Shown here: piece after piece, positions 11,721 to 22,675 of the stretch
How positions within the stretch are numbered: the stretch's first letter is position 1
Layout of the letters: the number at the start of each line of letters is the position of its first letter
Notes under the pieces: model-generated
The model's input: only the letters and a program-made list of their open reading frames with translations
The model's database searches: none
Told to the model about the DNA's origin: nothing
Translations under genes and position numbers: made by a program
Assembly (NCBI GenBank): GCA_037951165.1
Contig: JBBDHG010000545.1
Span: 46,300 to 110,299 of the forward strand
DNA length: 64,000 nucleotides
DNA from: Lophius americanus
Taxonomy: Eukaryota > Chordata > Actinopteri > Lophiiformes > Lophiidae
Direction of reading: 5' to 3'

Positions 11721-12023
11721 TGTCAAAAGGCGAAGGTGACGTTCCCCCGTCGCCAGCCTCCTCTCACCACAGCAGCACTCAGGCGCCCAGCCTGACGGAG
11801 GGCAAGCGGACTCCCCAGGGGAGCCAGAACTCCCTCAACACCGTCAGTTCTGGCAGCGGGTCCACCAGCGGCATCGGCAGCGGCGGCGGCGGCGGAAGCG
11901 GCAGCGCGGTGGTTCCCGCCTCCCTGCAGCCGTACGATGTGGAGATTCAGCGCGGAGAGAACGAGGGCTTCGGTTTCGTCATAGTGTCGTCCGTGTCCCG
12001 GCCCGACGCCGGCACCACGTTCG
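11721..12023 (+). CDS. magi1: magi1 exon D: Ser/Gly linker and first half of PDZ5
   Basis: The exon encodes a low-complexity linker with R-T-P-Q-G-S-Q-N-S-L-N-T-V and a Gly/Ser run (S-G-S-G-S-T-S-G-I-G-S-G), then Q-P-Y-D-V-E-I-Q-R-G-E-N-E-G-F-G-F-V-I-V-S-S-V-S-R-P, the start of the fifth PDZ domain. The acceptor AG at 11720 is immediately preceded by a (TCC)n microsatellite that serves as the polypyrimidine tract. Donor GTAAGA starts at 12024. The linker is conserved in vertebrate MAGI1 but its N-terminal part (V-S-K-G-E-G-D-V-P) is diverged. Confidence 0.92.
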
Positions 12024-14196
12024 GTAAGAGAGGTCCACTCGTCCTTTCACTGCTGAGCATCAAACGATTCTAAACAATGCTAAATTTAAAAAAAAATCAT
12101 CTTTCTCTGATTTACTCCGACTTTCTTCTCAACATTGAGACTTTTTTTCTCAAAATGACGCCTTTGTGTCCTAAATCTAGTCTTTGAGGTTTGGGCTGAT
12201 AATACAGATTATAAAGTAGTAAAAATTCCTACCAAATGTGTGATTGTTTGACATCTACTCCTTAAATGGAACCAGTGCCACAAATTCAAATGCATGAGCG
12301 GTAAGAGAAAGTAGTGACATCATCATCTTTACCTTCAGAAAGGACATTTATGCTTTCTTATCTTTGAGCCTTAAAGGCTTTTGTGCCGAATGGAGTTGGA
12401 ATGAAATGAAACCGTTCAGTTAACCCGAACAGTTTAATCTCACAAATGGGTGGAATGTCATCGACCCAATGACATCAGATGAGCTGATGTCACCTCCTGA
12501 AAGAATTCCTCCCAATTATGAGCAGCCACAGAGGTCGCAATGCGATAATCGTGAGCTCAAGAATCAAGAATTCCTGTATGGAGGGCTCCTCCCTCAGGAT
12601 CTGGCTTTTCCTGTCAAACGCCATCATCACAGATTACCGCCACACATGGTTCTGCATGTAATTGAGATCCGCTGGGCTCGATCCCTGGCTGTCTGTAGAA
12701 TCTACACATCACGCCAAAGCAGCATAATCGCATTTATTAAAGTTACTCAGGCGCTGATGAGGAGTAGATCTACTCCTTTAGCGAGCTAGTTAGCCGTTAT
12801 GACGATGTGCGGTGGTGAGTCACAAGAAAAACACAGGCGTGGATGGAGACTACAATCTCATTAACTATTAAGTATTTAGCCGCTATGCTAACGTTAGCTT
12901 CATGAAACCCATTTGAAGTGTGTGATTAAGTTTGTTATGCTGGACGTTTTCGGGGTATTTCTTTTTGTGTCCTACGTTTTAAAACCATAAATGACAGCAT
13001 ACATGACTGTTAGCGTTAGCCTCTCTGCTAACATTAGCTTCCTTGAGTCGCAGCGGAGGAAGGGTGGCTGCAGCATGAGTGATGTAATAAGATGATGAGA
13101 ATAAATGTAGCACAGATAGCGGCTGGATGACGGTGCAGAGGTTTAGGAAAGAAGACGAGGTGACATCACTTAAATACTTTCTTGCAGTACTTTCCTTGAC
13201 GTGGTCTCATGTTTTCCCTGGGACTCCTTGCTTGTTTGGATGCACAACTATTTAAAAGCCTAACGCTGCAGTAAAAAGTTGTTTGCTCATTGATCCCTTG
13301 CAGGGCGGCGTAGTCATGATCCTGCTGCCGGCGCGTTAAAATGCTGCCAGCACAAAATAGGGCCAGAGGACATATTCAACATTTTTTTCCCAATGGTGCC
13401 ATGAATTTACATCGCATCCATTTACCACCTACTAGTTTTTCCCACAGCGGTTCACTTAGAAACTAGTCAAACAAAAGTTTGTCACTAACTCCATTTATTA
13501 CAAATGAATAATAATAATAATAATAATAATACATTTAATTTATAATGCACTTTACATTTTCTATCTTAACTTAATTAAAAAATTCAATATATTACCATTT
13601 GCAAACGAAGACACCCTCTAATATATCTTATTTCAACATAAATAGCTAAATAAATAACTATTTACATTTCAAAATAAATGTGCATTTTGTGAATGAATAA
13701 ACAGTTAATAAATATCTTACGCTCTCTTATGTGAAATGATTTATTTGTACATACTTGTTTGTTGTTTGATTATTGTCACGCCGTCAATGCTAATCCCGTT
13801 AGCATGTAAATGGCAATTCCCACTATGTTAGCATTAAGCTAACGGACCGAGTGCTAATTATTTTCCCACATTGCTGTGAGGTAATAAACATTCAGACTTG
13901 GACAAAAAAGGACAAAATTAAACTGTAGCCTCACCAGCTACATCTAACTGGGCGGGGCTTAGTTCGTCCGGCGGAACGCCCGAGTAGAACCTATAAAGGA
14001 TGTACTGCATTATTTTGCATGTTTACTTACTGTCAAAGATAAATCTGGGCTGGACTTGAATTAACACGTAGTGATTTGGATAATAAACCTTTTCTTTTCA
14101 CTTCCTTCTGCCTTTTTCTGTCCATCCCTTTAATCAACATATCCAATCAACGCAACCAATCAATCAATCCATCACCACAAACCTTTATCACAAAAG
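12024..14196. other. Intron D-E
   Basis: 2.17 kb splitting PDZ5. It holds an L2-like tail (13505-13570), scattered GCTAACGTTAGC-type inverted motifs (12885-13040, 13800-13850) common in fish genomes, and a terminal AG-free zone (14072-14194). Confidence 0.6.
13505..13570 (-). mobile_element. L2-like LINE 3' tail fragment
   Basis: (AAT)n followed by ACATTTAATTTATAATGCAC and TTTACATTT; the same tail is attached to an RT C-terminal coding fragment at 35490-36003, which identifies the family and orientation. Confidence 0.75.
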
Positions 14197-14400
14197 CGGG
14201 AAATGCTTGTGTGGCCATGCCCCACAAAATAGGACGCATCATCGAGGGCAGCCCGGCGGACCGCTGCGGGAAGCTGAAGGTCGGGGATCGAATATTGTCC
14301 GTAAACTGCTGCTCCATCACCAACAAGTCGCACTCGGACATCGTCAACCTGATCAAGGAGGCCGGGAACACCGTCTCGCTCAGGATCATACCGGGTGATG
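14197..14400 (+). CDS. magi1: magi1 exon E: second half of PDZ5
   Basis: It encodes A-G-N-A-C-V-A-M-P-H-K-I-G-R-I-I-E-G-S-P-A-D-R-C-style sequence through helix aB (H-S-D-I-V-N-L-I-K-E-A-G) to L-R-I-I-P-G-D, completing the fifth PDZ domain; phase 1 at both ends, so skipping it keeps the frame but destroys the domain. The donor GTAAGG starts at 14401. The acceptor CACAAAAG has no adjacent pyrimidine tract; a long tract lies 65-95 nt upstream within a 123-nt AG-free stretch (see findings). S-V-N-C-C replaces the usual A-V-N-G-C before S-I-T-N-K. Confidence 0.92.
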
Positions 14401-15652
14401 GTAAGGCTTCTGGCCTCACAGTACAATCCTCTTCTGTTGTCTCTCGCCCCCTCTTCCTTTTGTCTTGTTTTATTTGCCTCGTATCTCAGCTGTTGCAACT
14501 TATGTCGGTATAAAAAAGATGGAAAGTGGCGTTCACATTTACTCAATAACTTCCCGCTGGGGTGGATTTTTTTCTGCTAGCTTGTTGAAATGTAATAGAA
14601 CTACGTAATATTGCAGCAGAAGCAGTTTCTATTAGGATCAAAAGGTTTTCCTGGCGTCTCAGAACTTTTGGCGGGGTCCAAACTCGATCGGCTGACGTCA
14701 GCGACTTCTGTCCGAAGGGACGCGCGTCTGAGTTGCCATGGTGACACGATGTGTTGTAATAATGATAATAACAAGTAATAAATAGTCGTAAAGTAGAAAG
14801 TTGTTGGCTAATAAGAAAGGACGAATAGGAAATGTTTATAGCTGTCGAGCGATGCTTGCTATAAAGCTAACACTCTTTACAGTAAAACGTAGGTCGCTTA
14901 CCCACAATTCTCTCTGTGAAGTAGAGCAGCAATACTTTACAGGGCGTTCGAGAGTCTTACCAGTTCAGATACGTAGGCAACTTTGAAAAAAAGAAAAGAA
15001 AAGGCATTTCGGCAAACAGGACAGCAAAAAAATAATCAAAACAGCTCGTTTCTGCCTTGGACCTTTCAAACAAAACTTTATTGACAATCATGAATAGAGA
15101 CAACAGGCTGCAGGAGCCGGACGGGCTTCCCCAAACTCTGATTGGGACTGAGCGAGTGGAAATGAAACGGCCGAGGCTCAAAAGTCGTACAGAGTGAAAC
15201 CCAGCTTAAGGAGCCTGAGACGATTGAGTCGGGCTCGGACCGAGCTAAACGCCTGCTAGCGTGTTTGCTGCAGAGCTCCGACTCTTTCTAACAGGAAACG
15301 GCAGGAGAAGACAGTCGTCTGGTTCTTCCCCTCCTGGAAGAGGACAAGAAATAGACTGATGCAAAAAGAAAAGATGTGCTTGTTTGCTCTGCCGTCATGC
15401 ATGAGGGGCCGGCGGGGTCCGTGAGGGAACGGCAGAAGACAACGTCACAGCCAGTTAGCGACAGGTTGAATGAAGACGCTTGTGGCATGTCTGAACTCTA
15501 GAAGGCCTCATCTGGACTCTGACGTTTTGTTCTCCAGAGGGCCGTTTGAAAACACGACTGTGGGCGAACGCGTTCACCAAGAGCAGATTCATTTTCTTTA
15601 TTCGTGTTTTGTTTTAATTTTGTTTGCTTATTTGATCTCTGCTTGTCTCCAG
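14401..15652. other. Intron E-F
   Basis: Unique sequence, no repeat family or extra exon recognised. Confidence 0.5.
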
Positions 15653-15740
15653 AATCTTCCAATGCTTCTCTGCTAACCAATGCTGAGAAGATAGCTACCA
15701 TCACCACCACACACACACCTCACCAGGCCACGGAGTCTCG
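15653..15740 (+). CDS. magi1: magi1 exon F: linker between PDZ5 and PDZ6
   Basis: The 88-nt exon encodes E-S-S-N-A-S-L-L-T-N-A-E-K-I-A-T-I-T-T-T-H-T-P-H-Q-A-T-E-S, which matches the conserved N-A-E-K-I-A-T-I-T-T-T-H-T-P segment of MAGI1. Acceptor TCTCCAG ends at 15652, donor GTAGGT begins at 15741, phase 1 in and phase 2 out. Confidence 0.9.
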
Positions 15741-15841
15741 GTAGGTGGATGGGTTTTTTTTGTTTGTTTTTAAATTTGTATAAATGCAAAAACCTGCATT
15801 TATATAGGTTTCTGTTCTTCTTCTTCTTCTTTTTTTCATAG

Positions 15842-15905
15842 GAATAACTCGAAATCCAAAGGAGCCCCTCCTCCTCCTCCTCCAACACAGACTCAGACCA
15901 CACAG
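15842..15905 (+). CDS. magi1: magi1 exon G: small Pro-rich linker exon
   Basis: A 64-nt exon giving R-N-N-S-K-S-K-G-A-P, six prolines, then T-Q-T-Q-T-T-Q. It restores phase 0. The acceptor follows a (TTC)n tract ending CATAG at 15841; donor GTAAGA starts at 15906. The intron to exon F is only 101 bp. The Pro run is encoded by a (CCT)n repeat and is not conserved in sequence with tetrapods, so the exon is supported by splice sites, phase and position. Confidence 0.8.
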
Positions 15906-18001
15906 GTAAGACTTTTCCCTCCAAAACACATAAAACTGTGTAACAATGAACAAAGATAAAAATGCCGATCAGCTATAAAATAATAATAATAAAGGCGTGT
16001 GACACAATAATTCTTAATCTGTCAGAACCATTAGACATTAGAAGTTCTGATAAAACATGCCGACACCTTAAACTCCCATCACTGCTGAGATTTCTGTACG
16101 TCCGTAACAAACATGTAGGCATGACAACGGGTTTACTCAGAGTCAAGGTCGCTGGGAAAGCTTCAGCTTCAGAATAGATTCAGACCATGTTCTGATTTAT
16201 TCATTGGGTTTAAGTTAATTAATGGTCAGCCTATAAAAGTTCTGTCAGGTGTTCCATCCAGAGGGAGAATCATTGCGATATTTTTGACCAATTCCAATAT
16301 TTTTTTCTTTAAAAATGTAACAGCGTAATGAGTAGCGTATTTTAAGTGCTCTTATTTTGAAGGATTGCAGTGGAAGTAAGGCTGGTCGGCATTGTTTATG
16401 TGTTCTGACTTGTTGTGAGTAATGAATTAATGAAACCTCCCTGCGGTCGTTTCTTAAAACAATTGTATGAAATGTTGAAGTGAAAAATAAAACTTTGTAA
16501 GCGACGTTCAGTCCATCATATGTTATATATTGGCTTTGCTCAGGGGCTTAAGGGCTCATGGCTGACTCTGGGCTATCTTTACCTGGGCTACCTTTAGCCG
16601 CTCTGCTCACTTTAGCCGCTCTGCTACCTTTAGCCGCTCTGCTCACTTTAGCCGCTCTGCTAACTTTAGCTTCCTGAAACTTGCTATGTTCCTGATTACA
16701 TTTGAAGAGTCCAATTAAAGTTTGCCGTGCCAATTGTGTTACAAATTGGGATTTTTTGATTTTTCGACTTTACTTGCGAGATGTTTGTAGCCATGTTAGC
16801 TCGCGCTTGGTCTGCGTGTGCGGCGCATGCGTGTGACCGTCACCCATTCGGCTCTGTGAGGCTTCTCGGCTGACTGTCAATCGCTTCAAACTAGGTCTCT
16901 AATTGTGAAGTTTAACAAATGAGAAAAAAAAGGCCATGGATGAACGAGAACTGAAGAATCCTGCAGGTCTTTATTCTGGAACTCAGCATCACGGTGGGCG
17001 TCACCTCCTCTTTTAGCACTATAACTCTTTGACTGTGCGTATTGAAAGAAATCTGTCCAGTTTTAATGGTTCAGCCGTGTAAATAGAAGGAGTATCAATC
17101 ACTTCACCTGATGAGAGGTGGAGGAAGAGCAGGTCACTAATGATCCCCACCTCCTCCTCCTCTCCTCGTGTTGAAGTCGCGCTACAGAAGAAGCTGCTTC
17201 CTGGCTTCGTTCCCAGCCTCCGTGGACACGAGCTAGCGCGTTCCTGATTGATGATCCGAAAGCCTTATGAGTTGTGAAAGGAAAGAGAAAAAAAAAAAGA
17301 AGAAGCTGCGAACAAAAGGAGCTTAAAATAAATACAGATCATAGGATTTCATTCTGAGCTCCGTGTCAGTTTGACAGGAAGTTGCAGAGAATCCTCTGTT
17401 TGAGGCGTTAATAATAGAAATAAAAAAAAGAGTGTGATCAATGTGAGCATATTCTTCTCGTGTCGAAAAATCCAGCCCAATGAAACAAAGACAGTTTCCA
17501 TGCAGCCGGCCAGGGAATGTCAGGGGGTGTTGAACAGCCATCTTTAATTCCACTTTTAACATCATTAGGGTTCAACGACTTTTATAAAGTCTGACAGGCC
17601 GATTCTGATTTTTCTTTTTTACATTTTAAAACCTTTAAAACCATTTAAAATACATAGAAACATAGGGGTCGTCGACGGTTCTGCAGTCAAGTTAGCTTTA
17701 GCCGCTCCGCTAACGTTAGCCTCTAGAAACTTGCCATGTTCCTCGGGGTGATTACCTTACCTGAGTTACAAATTGCGATATTTGTGTTTTCTGGTTTGCT
17801 TGTGAGATGTTTGTCGCCAAGTTAGCTCATGCTATCATGCTAGGTGTGCGAGTACAACGGGTCACGGGTCAGCTCTGATGGTTCTAACTTGACATTGAAC
17901 TTGGGTTCAAGAACTCTTTGATGCATCTTATGCCCCATGGGTCAGTCACTCTTCTTCTTCTCCTCTTCTTCTCCTCACCTCTCGCCCGTTGATTGTCCTA
18001 G
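15906..18001. other. Intron G-H
   Basis: Contains a small tandem repeat (16585-16672) and otherwise unique sequence; no exon-like frame found. Confidence 0.5.
16585..16672. repeat. Short tandem repeat of TTTAGCCGCTCTGCTCAC units
   Basis: About five 18-20 bp units alternating CTCAC, CTACC and CTAAC endings. Similar TTTAGCCGCTCCGCTAACG text at 17697-17716 suggests a dispersed source. Confidence 0.85.
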
Positions 18002-18145
18002 GATGCCGAGTTCTACTCTGTGGACCTGGAGCGGGACAGCAAAGGCTTTGGGTTCAGCCTGAGAGGCGGACGGGAGTACAACATGGACCTGTATGTGTTG
18101 AGACTAGCAGAGGATGGAGCTGCAGTCCGAAATGGCAAGATGAGG
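18002..18145 (+). CDS. magi1: magi1 exon H: first half of PDZ6
   Basis: Encodes D-A-E-F-Y-S-V-D-L-E-R-D-S-K-G-F-G-F-S-L-R-G-G-R-E-Y-N-M-D-L-Y-V-L-R-L-A-E-D-G, the start of the last PDZ domain with its G-F-G-F loop. Phase 0 on both sides (144 nt). Acceptor CCTAG ends 18001, donor GTATGA starts 18146. The stretch A-A-V-R-N-G-K-M-R replaces the P-A-E-R-C-G-K-M-R I know from mammals. Confidence 0.93.
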
Positions 18146-18259
18146 GTATGAACGCATTAAAAGTCCAAATCTGTGGCAAAGTTCTTCTGGTTTCTCTCCC
18201 TGATGGTGACGGGCGGTTCTGTTTAAAGGGGCCAGATTAACGTGACCTCTTGGTTTTAG

Positions 18260-18398
18260 GTGGGAGATGAGATCCTGGAGATCAACGGTGAGAGCACAAA
18301 GAACATGAAGCATTCCCGGGCCATTGAGCTGATCAAGAATGGCGGTCGCAGGGCGCGGCTGGTCCTGAAGCGGGGAGATGGATCAGTACCAGAATATG
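18260..18398 (+). CDS. magi1: magi1 exon I: second half of PDZ6
   Basis: Encodes V-G-D-E-I-L-E-I-N-G-E-S-T-K-N-M-K-H-S-R-A-I-E-L-I-K-style sequence and ends R-G-D-G-S-V-P-E-Y plus one base (phase 1). Acceptor TTTTAG ends 18259; donor GTAGGC starts 18399. The preceding intron is 114 bp. The phase-1 end is important because two different downstream exons (alternative exon 20175 and exon J) can complete the codon. Confidence 0.93.
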
Positions 18399-19190
18399 GT
18401 AGGCACCCATGCTGCACTGTTCTCCTCTTCCTCCTGCAGATGAAACTGTTAACTGTTGTGCAGGATAAGAACCTTAGAATGACTCAAGCTTGGATGAAGA
18501 CTAGATTGAAGCTTCACAGGTTGTGGCAGCAGATGAACATTAAACTTTCAAATTAAAAGCATAAAAATGCCAAATATTCTTAATTAACAGAGGTGGAAAG
18601 AAACTTTCAAACATAACAGAAGTGGGAGCAAATACTTTGTTTGTGTACTTAAGTAGAGTTTTCACTCATCAGTTTTGAATCCAGTAGCTCAGGATGAGTG
18701 GATTAAAACTTGAAAAAGGGAATAATCGCTAACTAACCGGCACAAATAGACGTTCCGCTCCAGTAGGACAGCGGAGGTGGACGCCTCTTCCCTACTTAGG
18801 TTTATTTGTTGTCTTCTACCAAAACATGAAATGAGCAAAGAACGAAAGAAAAATGGCGGCTCTTAAAAAAAAAAAAAAAACCCGTGGAAGTAGATTGATC
18901 GGTCTTTATTCCAACTCCTGCTAACGTTTCGTCTTCATCTGAGCAAGAGTAAGATGTGATGGAGATCAAACAACTTCTAAAATGAGTTGTACAATTGGCT
19001 ATTTGATGTCACGATGTGAGGATCAAAGGATCAAAGGATCAAAGGTTGAAAGTAATTGGAGGTGGGGCGTTAGATGAACAGGAAGTGCAATGCAATTGGC
19101 CCGTGAGGTCATAAGAGTATGTGTCGCTACGTTTCCGTACGACACCTTTGACCGATAAAGGTTTTTTAAGTCGTACCGACTTAACAGACC
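18399..19190. other. Intron I-J, first part
   Basis: Unique sequence with a 16-nt A run at 18868; triple GGATCAAA at 19020-19044. Confidence 0.5.
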
Positions 19191-19194
19191 TTTT

Positions 19195-19300
19195 GTTTAT
19201 AAAATGAACCTGTAGCAGCATGTTTACGCTAAAGAGTAAGGGGCCAAGGATGGAGCCCTGAGGGACACTAGAGGTCAAAGTGGCCACAGAGAACGAGACG
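19195..19300 (-). mobile_element. LINE reverse transcriptase fragment
   Basis: On the - strand it reads V-P-Q-G-S-I-L-G-P-L-L-F-S-V-N, the conserved motif preceding the catalytic palm of non-LTR reverse transcriptases (L2/CR1-like). Flanks are decayed; only about 100 bp survive. Confidence 0.7.
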
Positions 19301-19689
19301 TTAACCAATTAAGAAAGTTCGATTAGCAGGATATTCGTTTTTTGGTATATTAAAGCAGAATTGAAGCAGAATTATGTGACCAAAGAAATAAAAACGTTTT
19401 TCTAAAAACATACTTTTTTCTTTTTTCCATGCTAAACTAAATTTCATCATAAAATAATTTTTAAAAGTCAGATTTTTCTTTCTTTCTTTTTTTTTACCGT
19501 TTAAAAACATTTCTTGAATAAACAATTTGTCCAAGAAATACGAAACGAATAAACTTTACCTTAGAAACACGCAAAGAAATATTTGATCCACACTTGTTCT
19601 TGTGGCTGATGACATTAAAGGGTTAATATATTGTATTCAGTCAGAAACAGCCCTTAAAAATGTGAATAACCTTCTACCAGAGTATACGG

Positions 19690-19810
19690 GTAGTGTACAG
19701 AGTACAGAGTACCGAGTACCGAGTACCGAGTACAGAGTACCGAGTACCGAGTACCGAGTACCGAGTACCGAGTACAGAGTACAGAGTACCGAGTACCGAG
19801 TACCGAGTAG
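19690..19810. repeat. Heptanucleotide repeat GTACCGA/GTACAGA
   Basis: About seventeen 7-bp units from 19694 to 19808, with the two variants interspersed. Confidence 0.95.
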
Positions 19811-20174
19811 GTATCAGAGGCTGTACTCTTTGACTTTTATCCGAGTAAAGGAGATTAAAAAATACTTCTACCTTCATCCACCACACAGACCTTTTTTCCA
19901 CCTCTGAATATTCTCTGTCGGGTTTTATTCGTCAGCGTTGATCTCAGGTTTATCAGAAGATCCCGACGTTTCCTTCCCTCTCCGATGTTTTTAGATTCTG
20001 TGTGTAGGATATGAGATTTGATTGTATTTCACGACGAACCCCTTCTGCCCTTTTTTTTGTAAAGATGAAGATGTAAAACAGCCTCTTGTCTGTTTTATTT
20101 GTTCTCTCCTCTCTGCTCCTCCTTCTTTCCTCTCTGATCGTCTCTGGTCGCTGGGCTCTTCCTCCTCTCTTCAG

Positions 20175-20266
20175 CGATGATGTCTCCTCATCTCGCTGTC
20201 GGTACAATGAGGAATGACAAGATGGGAGAGCCCTGTTTCTACCTAATGGGCCAAAATCAAACCACG
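20175..20266 (+). CDS. magi1: magi1 alternative exon (short C-terminus route)
   Basis: Joined to the phase-1 end of exon I this reads A-M-M-S-P-H-L-A-V-G-T-M-R-N-D-K, then M-G-E-P-C-F-Y-L-M-G-Q-N-Q-T-T, 31 residues. The R-N-(E/D)-K-x-G-E-P-C-F-Y-L-M-G-x-N-Q-T-T block is a conserved post-PDZ segment I recall from MAGI1 and MAGI2 isoforms. Acceptor CTTCAG ends at 20174 after a long pyrimidine tract. The likely donor is GTTTGT at 20267 (weak). Because 92 nt leave phase 0, exon J would then be read in a different frame: 18 residues and TGA at 22405-22407. Alternatively the exon could be terminal: the frame stays open to a TAA about 190 nt on, beside an AATAAA near 20444. Confidence 0.75.
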
Positions 20267-20802
20267 GTTTGTAGCCAAGAGTCTGTCCCCCCCTCCCTCC
20301 CCTCTCCCCCCCTCCTCCCCCGTCATGACCTCCCTCTCGATCTTATCCACCCTCTCAACTCATTCCTACTTAAATCCCACCTTGTGTGTGTTTGCGCACC
20401 GCTGTGTTCTAAAGTGTGCATGCTTTGTCTTGTCATGCCGAAAATAAACTTGATTTAACTTTTTTAGAGCTACATGAAACATGGAAGGAAATAAAAAAAA
20501 CACCCGACCCATTGCGTCCCCCCCTCCCCCCCATACCAAATATTGTTCCTCCGCCCGTCCTCTGCTTCTGACATGCAGCTGCTTTAGCAAACGGTGACCT
20601 GAAGCCAAACACACTCTTTTTTCTTTTTATGCTTTTGGTTGTTTCCTCCCAGCGATGCACTTTGAGTGACTCGTCATCTTGTTTTGAATAATTGCCCAGG
20701 TGTCTGTTCTGTCGTTGAAAAACAACGCCCCCCACTGGCAGATGTGTTTTGTGCACCAGCGTTATGGCTAACATTACAGTGTGTCTCAACCCTCAGTCCC
20801 GT

Positions 20803-20844
20803 ACAATATATATATATATAATAATAATTATAATAATACATTTA

Positions 20845-20890
<46 letters not shown>
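20803..20890. repeat. TA microsatellite with embedded L2-like tail
   Basis: (TA)n at 20807-20822 and 20848-20881 flank TAATAATACATTTAATTTAT at about 20828-20848, the L2-like tail motif in - orientation. Confidence 0.85.
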
Positions 20891-20954
20891 TAATGGTGCT
20901 AATGTAAAACTTAATGTTTTAAAAACATCAGTTTTCCTAATTGTTTTTCTGGAT

Positions 20955-21060
<106 letters not shown>

Positions 21061-21364
21061 ATTTGACGTGTGAATGAGCAAATATTTATGCATGATAAAT
21101 CTTTGCATCGACTGTCGACATCTTCACATTGATGTCTCCTGAAGACGATAAATGTCGCCTCATTGACGTCAAAGGTCCGTGTTTGTTTTGGTATTTGTGT
21201 TTTTCCTTTATTATATTGAAATAAAAAAACGAGTGGTGATATGATTTTTTTTTGTTTTCAGACACAAGAATCAAAATCCCATGATAACTGATGCAGTCCA
21301 TCATATCAGAATGATTTATGTTCTGGTCTGACAGCAGACTGACCTACCGAAGCTCCTACTGCAT

Positions 21365-22045
21365 GATACACCAGTACTACTGGTTTACTACATGATCCAT
21401 CCTGGAGATGATGAGACACCACAACTACTGGTTAACTGCATGATCCCTGCTGGAGATGATGAGACACTAGTACTACTGGTTTACTACATGATCCCTGCTG
21501 GATGTGATGAGACACCAGTTCTACTGGTTTACTACATGATCCATCCTGGATGTGATGAGACACCAGTTCTACTGGTTTACTACATGATCCATCCTGGATG
21601 TGATGAGACACCAGTACTACTGGTTTACTACATGATCCCTGCTGGAGATGATGAGACACCAGTACTACTGGTTTACTACATGATCCCTGCTGGAGATGAT
21701 GAGACACCAGTACTACTGGTTTACTACATGATCCCTGCTGGATGTGATGAGACACCAGTGCTACTGGTTTACTACATGATCCCTGCTGGAGATGATGAGA
21801 CACCAGTGCTACTGGTTTACTACATGATCCCTGCTGGAGATGATGAGACACCAGTACTACTGGTTTACTACATGATCCCTGCTGGAGATGATGAGACACC
21901 AGTACTACTGGTTTACTACATGATCCCTGCTGGAGATGATGAGACACCAGTGCTACTGGTTTACTACATGATCCCTGCTGGAGATGATGAGACACCAGTA
22001 CTACTGGTTTAATACATGATCCATCCTGGAGATGATGAGACATGA
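21365..22045. repeat. 48-bp minisatellite, about 14 copies
   Basis: The unit contains TTTACTACATGATCCCTGCT and GGAGATGATGAGACACCAGT. Variants are limited (GATGTG for GAGATG, CCATCC for CCCTGC, GTGCT for GTACT). Because 48 is a multiple of three, both strands stay open for about 200 codons as a 16-residue repeat. Most units include the inverted repeat ACCAGTA-C-TACTGGT. It lies in the last magi1 intron, about 300 bp before exon J. Confidence 0.96.
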
Positions 22046-22350
22046 TGAGGCTTGTTAACGACAACATCCGCTGTCAGAAAACCAAAAAAAACATAATTCA
22101 TTTCTGTCTCCTTTTGATGTTATTTTTTCAGAATCAAAGTAGAAAGTTTACACCAAATCATTTTTTTCAATTTTGATTCTTGTGTCTCAAAATGAAAAAT
22201 CAAACCGCTCGTTTCTCACGTTTTAAAATATTCTTATCTGAAACCAAACAAAAACACTAAATACCCAAACAGACACAGAAACCCGTCTGTAAATTCCACA
22301 AACTCCTTCTTCTTAGTCAACATGCTCCTCCCTGTTTTCCTCTCCTGCAG

Positions 22351-22644
22351 ACGGCAGCAGTGACGGGAACCCTCCCACACCCGGGCCACAAAACTCTCCG
22401 GAAGTGAGAACGCTGCCGCCTAGAAGCAGATTTCACACCCCATTGGAGTCCAGTTATCCACCAGACCTTCACAAACCATCGAGCCAGGAGGAGGCTGTGC
22501 GAGGCCCGGACCGGGACAGGAATATGGACAGTGCTGAGTCGGACCACCTGGATTACCAAGGCCAGCAATTTAACCCCCGTCATCATCACACCTGGAATAA
22601 CAATCACAGCAAAAGTTCCCCCAGTCAGCAGTCTCCAGAAACCA

Positions 22645-22675
<31 letters not shown>

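Noticed and set aside
21365..22045. CRISPR-like array
   Set aside because: Units are contiguous with no variable spacers, and the genome is a vertebrate.
21392..22067. Two 200-residue repeat proteins, one on each strand
   Set aside because: Both frames exist only because the 48-bp unit is a multiple of three; no start context, splice signals or family.
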